This document shows positions 57,189-64,000 of a stretch of 64,000 nucleotides of DNA, piece by piece. The translations under genes and the position numbers were made by a program. The stretch comes from Brevundimonas naejangsanensis (GTDB taxonomy: Bacteria > Pseudomonadota > Alphaproteobacteria > Caulobacterales > Caulobacteraceae). Each line of letters begins with the position of its first letter. The first letter of the stretch is position 1. Under the pieces are notes generated by a model, which was not told where the DNA came from, searched no databases, and saw only the letters and a list, made by a program, of their open reading frames with translations. Where the stretch lies: positions 2,454,501 through 2,518,500 of the forward strand of contig NZ_CP015614.1 of the NCBI RefSeq assembly GCF_000635915.2, written 5' to 3'.

Positions 57189-57800
57189 ATGCGCTTCCCG
57201 AATCTGAACCCCGCCGGGAAGTCGAAGCCGCGCCGTCGGCGCAACCCCAATCTGCTCACGCCCAATCTGCGCACCCTCGGCCCCGGCTCGATCGCCAGCG
57301 TGCTGAAGATCGCCCTGGACGTCGCCTATGTGGTGATGATCCTCGTCACCGGCCTGCTGCTGCTGCTTTGGGTCGCCTCCATCTTCATTCCGCTCGACAA
57401 TCTGAACGTCACGGTGTCGGACGGAGCGGACGGCCGCGAGATGCCGTTGTCGCGCCCGCTGCTGCTGTTCGGCCTGGGCGCCTTGACCGCCTATTTCAGC
57501 GGCTTCCTGCTGATCCTGCGTTATCTGCGCAAGATTTTCCGCACCCTGACCCTTGGCGATCCGTTCCAGCCGGACAACGTCCGCCGCCTGCGCCAGATCG
57601 GCCTGATCCTGGCCGTCGTCACCGGCGGCGTCTGGATCGTTCAGGGTCTGGTCGCCGCGCGTCTGGCGCCCGGCGTGATGGAGCCGCAGGGAATCAGCGA
57701 CCTGCTCACCCCCGTCTTCTCGGTCCTGGTCGTCTTCGTCCTGGCCGAGGTGTTCCGCGAGGGCGCGCGCCTTCGTCGCGAATCCGAACTGACGATCTGA
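57189..57800 (+). CDS. DUF2975-type membrane protein
   Basis: The 203-residue inner-membrane protein has four hydrophobic helices (about 44-66, 88-112, 137-156, 167-185) after a basic, Pro/Asn-rich N-terminus (about 1-30). The segment FRTLTLGDPFQPDNVRRLRQIG between the second and third helix is the characteristic DUF2975 piece. Such proteins are usually encoded beside a small YozG-like HTH regulator, as here (25 bases). The pair is suspected to form a regulatory unit, function unknown. Confidence 0.84.
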   Translation: MRFPNLNPAGKSKPRRRRNPNLLTPNLRTLGPGSIASVLKIALDVAYVVMILVTGLLLLLWVASIFIPLDNLNVTVSDGADGREMPLSRPLLLFGLGALTAYFSGFLLILRYLRKIFRTLTLGDPFQPDNVRRLRQIGLILAVVTGGVWIVQGLVAARLAPGVMEPQGISDLLTPVFSVLVVFVLAEVFREGARLRRESELTI

Positions 57801-57824
57801 CCGGGACACGCTAAAGCTCACCTC

Positions 57825-58058
57825 ATGGCCATCCGCGTCCAACTTGACCGCATCCTCGCCCAGCGCCGCATGTCGCTGACGGAGCTCGCCGACCGCGTCG
57901 GCGTGACCGTCGCCAACCTGTCCATCCTCAAGACGGGCAAGGCGCGGGCCGTGCGCTTCACCACCCTGGACGCCCTGTGTCGCGAGCTGGACTGCCAGCC
58001 CGGCGACCTGCTGGCCCATGAGCCCGGTCCGCCGGACGCCGTCGACGACGAGGACTGA
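57825..58058 (+). CDS. Small HTH (XRE/YozG-type) regulator
   Basis: The 77-residue protein is one helix-turn-helix domain: LDRILAQRRMSLTELADRVGVTVANLSILKTGKARAVRFTTLDALCRELDCQPGDLL, followed by an acidic tail. The YozG-like pattern, partnered with an adjacent DUF2975 membrane protein, recurs across bacteria. It likely binds DNA near its own operon; the dyad upstream of the small ORF could be its operator, but this is inference. Confidence 0.85.
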   Translation: MAIRVQLDRILAQRRMSLTELADRVGVTVANLSILKTGKARAVRFTTLDALCRELDCQPGDLLAHEPGPPDAVDDED

Positions 58059-58060
58059 GC

Positions 58061-58708
58061 GTGGCCCGCCGCGGCCCGCCGGCCGCCAGCACCGACGCCG
58101 CCCCCGACGCCGCCCCTGACGCCGACGACAAACGCCTGTGGGCGCGGGTCGCCAGCACCGTCACCCCGCCCGTGCGGCGCAAGGCGGCCCGCGTCACGCC
58201 CGGGGCCGTCGTCCCGCCTGAAGCCGAGCTTGAGACGGCGGCGCCGCCCGTCGCGCGCGGCGCCGCCGGCAAGAAGCGCAACGCCGCCCTCACCCCCGCC
58301 TCGGCCGGGCGCTCGACGACCCCGGCCTCAGTGCCCCGCGCCTCCAACGCCGCGTCGCCCCGGCCCGCCCCCCGCGCTCAGCCAACGCCCGAAGAGCTTG
58401 AGCCCGGCCGCACGCGCCGCCTGACCCGCGAACGCGATCCGATCGAGGCGCGCATCGACCTGCACGGCTTCGGCCGGTTTGAAGCCGAAGACCAGCTGCG
58501 CGGCTTCCTCATCAGTTGCCAGATGCGCGGCCTGCGCTCGGTCCTGGTGATCACCGGCCAGGGCCGCCGCGGCGGCGGCATCATCCGCGCCTCGGTGCAT
58601 GAATGGCTGACCGGGCCTTATCTGCGCGGCGTCGTCTCCGGCTTCGCCCCCGCTCACCGCCGCCACGGCGGCGACGGGGCGCTGTATGTGACGCTGAAGG
58701 GGCGCTAG
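58061..58708 (+). CDS. Smr-domain protein
   Basis: The 215-residue protein has a long disordered, Ala/Pro/Arg-rich N-terminal half and a C-terminal Smr domain (about 125-215) with RIDLHGFGRFEAEDQL and VLVITGQGRRGGGIIRASVHEWL, the D-L-H-G and T-G-x-G signatures. Smr domains have nicking endonuclease activity on nucleic acids in some proteins. The start is GTG two bases after the HTH stop. Its stop shares the palindrome CTAG with the stop of the convergent ccmB gene. Confidence 0.84.
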   Translation: MARRGPPAASTDAAPDAAPDADDKRLWARVASTVTPPVRRKAARVTPGAVVPPEAELETAAPPVARGAAGKKRNAALTPASAGRSTTPASVPRASNAASPRPAPRAQPTPEELEPGRTRRLTRERDPIEARIDLHGFGRFEAEDQLRGFLISCQMRGLRSVLVITGQGRRGGGIIRASVHEWLTGPYLRGVVSGFAPAHRRHGGDGALYVTLKGR

Positions 58709-59370
58709 CCCTGCGCGTTCCTGATCGCCGCCGCGCCCGCGATCGGCGCGATCACCAGGGCGAACAGCACATAGGCGCCCAGCAGAGCCAGCGCCGAGGC
58801 CGGGCTCTGACCGCTGGCGGCGCGGGTCAGGGCGCCCGCCCCGAACACCACCGGCGGGATGAACAGCGGCAGCACCACCACGGCGATCAGCAGGCCGCCG
58901 CGCCTTGCGCCCAGCGCCAGCGCCGCGCCGAGCGCGCCCGTAAAGGCGAAGCCCAGCCCGCCCAGCGCCGCCGAGGCGCCGGTCAGGCCGATCAGTTCCG
59001 GCGGCTGGCCCAGCGCCAGGGCCGCCACCGGCGCCGCGACCGCCAGCGGCAGACCCGTGGCCAGCCACTGCGCCAGCGCCTTGATCGCCACCGTCGCCTC
59101 CAGCGGCAGGGGGCCGGTCGCCAGAAGATCCAGCGCCCCGTCTTCCAGATCCCGCTCGAACATCCGCTCCAGCGACAGCAGCGACGCCAGCGCCAGCGCC
59201 ATCCAGCTGGCTCCCGACGCGGCGGGCGCCAGAACACGCGGATCGCCCCCCGCCGCCAGCGGCAAAATGGCCGTCAGACACAGCAGGAAGCCGCAGGCCA
59301 GCAACGGCCCCCCGCCGCCGCCCCATGCCAGCGACAGCTCGCGCGCGAACAGGGCGCGGGCGGCCTTCAT
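58705..59370 (-). CDS. ccmB: Haem exporter membrane subunit CcmB
   Basis: The 221-residue inner-membrane protein has six hydrophobic helices and the CcmB features FARELSLAW at the N-terminus, [26 protein letters not shown] in the first loop and [18 protein letters not shown]. With CcmA it forms the ABC part of the CcmABCDE system for c-type cytochrome maturation. It overlaps ccmA by four bases (ATGA). Downstream is a convergent Smr gene, not ccmC, so the remaining ccm genes are elsewhere or not continuous. Confidence 0.93.
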   Translation of the reverse strand: MKAARALFARELSLAWGGGGGPLLACGFLLCLTAILPLAAGGDPRVLAPAASGASWMALALASLLSLERMFERDLEDGALDLLATGPLPLEATVAIKALAQWLATGLPLAVAAPVAALALGQPPELIGLTGASAALGGLGFAFTGALGAALALGARRGGLLIAVVVLPLFIPPVVFGAGALTRAASGQSPASALALLGAYVLFALVIAPIAGAAAIRNAQG

Positions 59371-59987
59371 CGCACGCCCCCTAAATCCAGCGACCGCGCT
59401 ACGACCGGCAGCGGATCATGCACGGCGGCCAGGATCATGCCCCCGCCCGCCAGATGCTCGGCCATCAGTTCGGCGGCCACGCTGCGCCAGGCCTCGTCCA
59501 GCGGCGCCAGCGGTTCATCCAACAGCCACAGGGCGCGCGGGGCGGCGACCAGACGCGCCAGCGACAGCCGCCGCCTCTGCCCCGCCGACAGCTTGCGCGT
59601 CTCCAGATCCAGCAAGGGCGCCAGTTTCAGCCGCGCGACGGCCGCGTCCATCGCTTCGGCCGACCCGCCCAGCCATTCGACCTGAAACCCCAGCTCCTGC
59701 CGCGCCGTGCGCTGAGGCTTCAAACCCTCGTGATGGCCCAGCAGATGCAGCGCCGAACGCCGCGCCGTCTCGGCCTCCATCACGCCCTCGGACCCATGAA
59801 AAACGACCGCCCCCGCATCCGGGCGGATGAAGCCCGCCACCGCGCGCAGCAGGCTGGTCTTGCCCGCCCCATTGGCCCCCGTCAGGGCCGCCGCCTCGCC
59901 CGCCGGCAGGCTGAAACTCAGGCCATGGAACAGCCGCCGCTCGCCCCGCGACAGGCTCAGGGCCTCGATGTCGAGCCGGGTCAGCAC
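59367..59987 (-). CDS. ccmA: Haem exporter ATPase CcmA
   Basis: The 206-residue ABC ATPase has Walker [16 protein letters not shown], the signature [16 protein letters not shown] and Walker [16 protein letters not shown] start it at GTG 59987 (GAGAG upstream), which gives the normal CcmA N-terminus; the longer frame back to 60134 is non-homologous. Coupled to ccmB by a four-base overlap. Divergent from acnA with 186 bases between. Confidence 0.93.
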   Translation of the reverse strand: MLTRLDIEALSLSRGERRLFHGLSFSLPAGEAAALTGANGAGKTSLLRAVAGFIRPDAGAVVFHGSEGVMEAETARRSALHLLGHHEGLKPQRTARQELGFQVEWLGGSAEAMDAAVARLKLAPLLDLETRKLSAGQRRRLSLARLVAAPRALWLLDEPLAPLDEAWRSVAAELMAEHLAGGGMILAAVHDPLPVVARSLDLGGVR

Positions 59988-60173
59988 TTGCGAATCTCTC
60001 TCAATGTCCACGTCGGGGGTGTGGATACATGGACGGCCCACGCGCGCGGGACTATATGCGCAAGCGCCGCAGCAGGCTTTCGCCGCGCGCGCCGGGGACC
60101 TGTGCGCCCCGACGTCCAGCGCGCGAAGGCGCAACCGAATTGTCGGGCGGCGTTTGCCAGAGGACTATTCTCC

Positions 60174-62879
<2,706 letters not shown>

Positions 62880-62910
62880 GGTCTCAAGCAGCGCGAAAGC
62901 GCGTTAGACC
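62880..62910 (+). repeat. CTCAAGCA-TAG hairpin repeat
   Basis: Outer arms GGT/ACC, conserved CTCAAGCA, inner GCGC/GCGC arm with GAAA loop, GTTAG. It starts at the base after the acnA stop codon. Compared with the 6101 copy (GGC/GCC), both arms changed together, a compensatory pair. Confidence 0.85.
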
Positions 62911-62920
62911 AAACGAGAAT

Positions 62921-62952
62921 AAAGGCCGGCGGAGCGATCCGCCGGCCTTTTT
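62921..62952 (+). terminator. acnA terminator
   Basis: A 13-bp stem (62921-62933 with 62938-62950) closed by GCGA and followed by T to 62952. Confidence 0.85.
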
Positions 62953-62975
62953 CTTTGGGCCCGCCCCCCCACCCT

Positions 62976-63085
62976 GCCGTCATCCTCGGGCTGGACCCGA
63001 GGATCGAGCGCAGCGGGGCGCTCGCCCTTGCCTACGTCCCGCAAGCGGACACCCCGATCCTCGGGTCCAGCCCGAGGATGACGGC
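62976..63085. repeat. Intergenic element with perfect 30-bp terminal inverted repeats
   Basis: Positions 62976-63005 and 63056-63085 are exact reverse complements enclosing 50 bases. It lies between the acnA terminator and the end of the LysR-type gene, with no ORF. Confidence 0.85.
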
Positions 63086-63122
63086 GGAATGGTCAAAGGC
63101 GGCGCCTCGCCGCTCGCCCTCA

Positions 63123-64000
63123 TCAGTCCAGTTTCAGCGCCTCGGCCAGCAGGCGCGCCTCGGCCGCGCGGCTGGAGCCGGCGCGCCAGGCGACCACGAT
63201 CTCGCGGCGCGGCGCGTCTTCGGAAATGGGCCGCACGACGACGCCCGGACTGTCGGCCAGGCCCGCCTTCACCGCCATGTGCGGCAGGAAGCTGACGCCC
63301 AGCCCGGAGGACACCATCTGCACCAGCGTATGCAGGGAGGTTGCGGCGAAGACGTCCTCGCCGCGCGGCGCCTCGATATTGACGGCCGCCAGGGCCTGAT
63401 CGCGCAGGCAGTGTCCGTCTTCCAGCAGGATAAGGTCGTCGGCCTTCAGCATTCCCGCCGGGATCGGCCCGGCGCCCGCCAGGGGATGGCCGACGGGGGC
63501 GGCGGCCAAGATCTCGTCGTCGCCGATATGGGCGTGGTCGATCCCCGGCGCGTCGTAAGGCAGGGCGATGACGGCGGCGTCCAGCTGGCCCGCCTTCAGC
63601 CCGGCGATCAGGCGCGGCGTCAGGTCTTCGCGGATGAACAGGCGCAGGCCCGGATACAGGGTCTTCAGCCCCGGCAGGGTGCGCGGCAGCAGGAAGGGCG
63701 CCACCGTCGGGATGATCCCCAGGCGAAACCGGCCCGACAGCGGCTTGCCCGCGTTCTGGGCCGCCTCGACCATGTCCTCGGCGCGCGCCAGCACGTCCTC
63801 GGCCCGGCGCACCGCCTCGGCGCCCACAGCGGTCAGGATCACCGCCCCGCGCGTACGCTCGACCACCGCGGCGCCCAGGACGCGCTCCAGCTCCTGCACC
63901 CCGGACGACAGGGCCGGCTGGCTGACATGGGCGGCCTCGGCGGCGCGGCTGAACGAGCCGTGCTCGGCCAGGAGCTTCAGATATTGCAGCTGGCGCAAGG
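63123..64000 (-). CDS. OxyR-like LysR-family regulator (5' end beyond window)
   Basis: The visible 292 residues begin inside the winged-helix domain (RQLQYLKLLAEHGSFSRAAE) and continue through the LysR effector domain. LEDGHCLRDQAL is the OxyR peroxide-sensing motif; its Cys codon is at 63408-63410. In E. coli OxyR a second Cys nine residues later forms the disulfide; here that position is Val (63381-63383). The codon at 63998 is TTG inside the usual N-terminal helix, so the true start probably lies outside the window. It could be an OxyR paralogue or a peroxide sensor with altered chemistry. Confidence 0.82.
   Translation of the reverse strand, partial: LRQLQYLKLLAEHGSFSRAAEAAHVSQPALSSGVQELERVLGAAVVERTRGAVILTAVGAEAVRRAEDVLARAEDMVEAAQNAGKPLSGRFRLGIIPTVAPFLLPRTLPGLKTLYPGLRLFIREDLTPRLIAGLKAGQLDAAVIALPYDAPGIDHAHIGDDEILAAAPVGHPLAGAGPIPAGMLKADDLILLEDGHCLRDQALAAVNIEAPRGEDVFAATSLHTLVQMVSSGLGVSFLPHMAVKAGLADSPGVVVRPISEDAPRREIVVAWRAGSSRAAEARLLAEALKLD

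Overview
The window is GC-rich, densely coded alphaproteobacterial chromosome, most likely from the Caulobacteraceae and probably Brevundimonas or a near relative. The strongest clue is a DivL-type PAS kinase with Tyr in place of the phospho-accepting His. Supporting clues are a groESL operon with a CIRCE-like operator, an alphaproteobacterial sdhCDAB operon beside mdh, a DsbD/ScsB reductase next to an envelope peroxiredoxin, and many short palindromic intergenic repeats. I see no rRNA, tRNA, CRISPR array, prophage, transposase or plasmid gene, so this reads as core chromosome.

Layout: 0-6 kb holds a phosphoesterase and a diacylglycerol-kinase-like protein, two small lipoproteins, and the DsbD/peroxiredoxin pair. 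6-11.2 kb holds an unknown secreted protein, pgi, a glycine-zipper protein and groES-groEL. 11.4-20 kb holds exported M17 and M28 peptidases, a GreA/GreB factor, a flavoprotein, a beta-lactamase-fold hydrolase, an NTF2-like lipoprotein and a RarD-type transporter. 19.6-27.7 kb holds asd, zapE, mdh, a HIT protein, sdhCDAB and a 2Fe-2S ferredoxin. 27.7-34.7 kb holds a P-loop kinase, a HAD protein, divL, a zincin, a methyltransferase and rsmB. 34.7-46.5 kb holds kup, a DUF1223 protein, two S9 peptidases, an ion channel with a zinc-ribbon tail, dapF and maeB. 46.5-56.7 kb is a long minus-strand run: rdgB-hemW-rsmI-yraN-SirB1-like-gshB-comM-hybrid kinase-ampG. 56.7-64 kb holds an AT-rich structured leader with a small membrane ORF, DUF2975 plus an HTH regulator, an Smr protein, ccmA-ccmB, acnA and a 5'-truncated OxyR-like regulator.

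Functionally, mdh, sdhCDAB and acnA supply TCA-cycle steps and maeB links malate to pyruvate. asd and dapF both act in the lysine/diaminopimelate route, and AmpG recycles muropeptides. DsbD with the adjacent peroxiredoxin forms a plausible envelope reducing system.

The most unusual feature is the repeats. One family of seven hairpins keeps a CTCAAGCA left shoulder and a TAG right shoulder while its outer arms vary in compensating pairs. Two copies are in frame at the start of hemW, where the only standard start codon forces their translation. A different pair of palindromic 54-nt repeats is in frame inside dapF. This recalls the in-frame palindromic elements described in Rickettsia. Other repeats sit against, or supply, stop codons of neighbouring genes.
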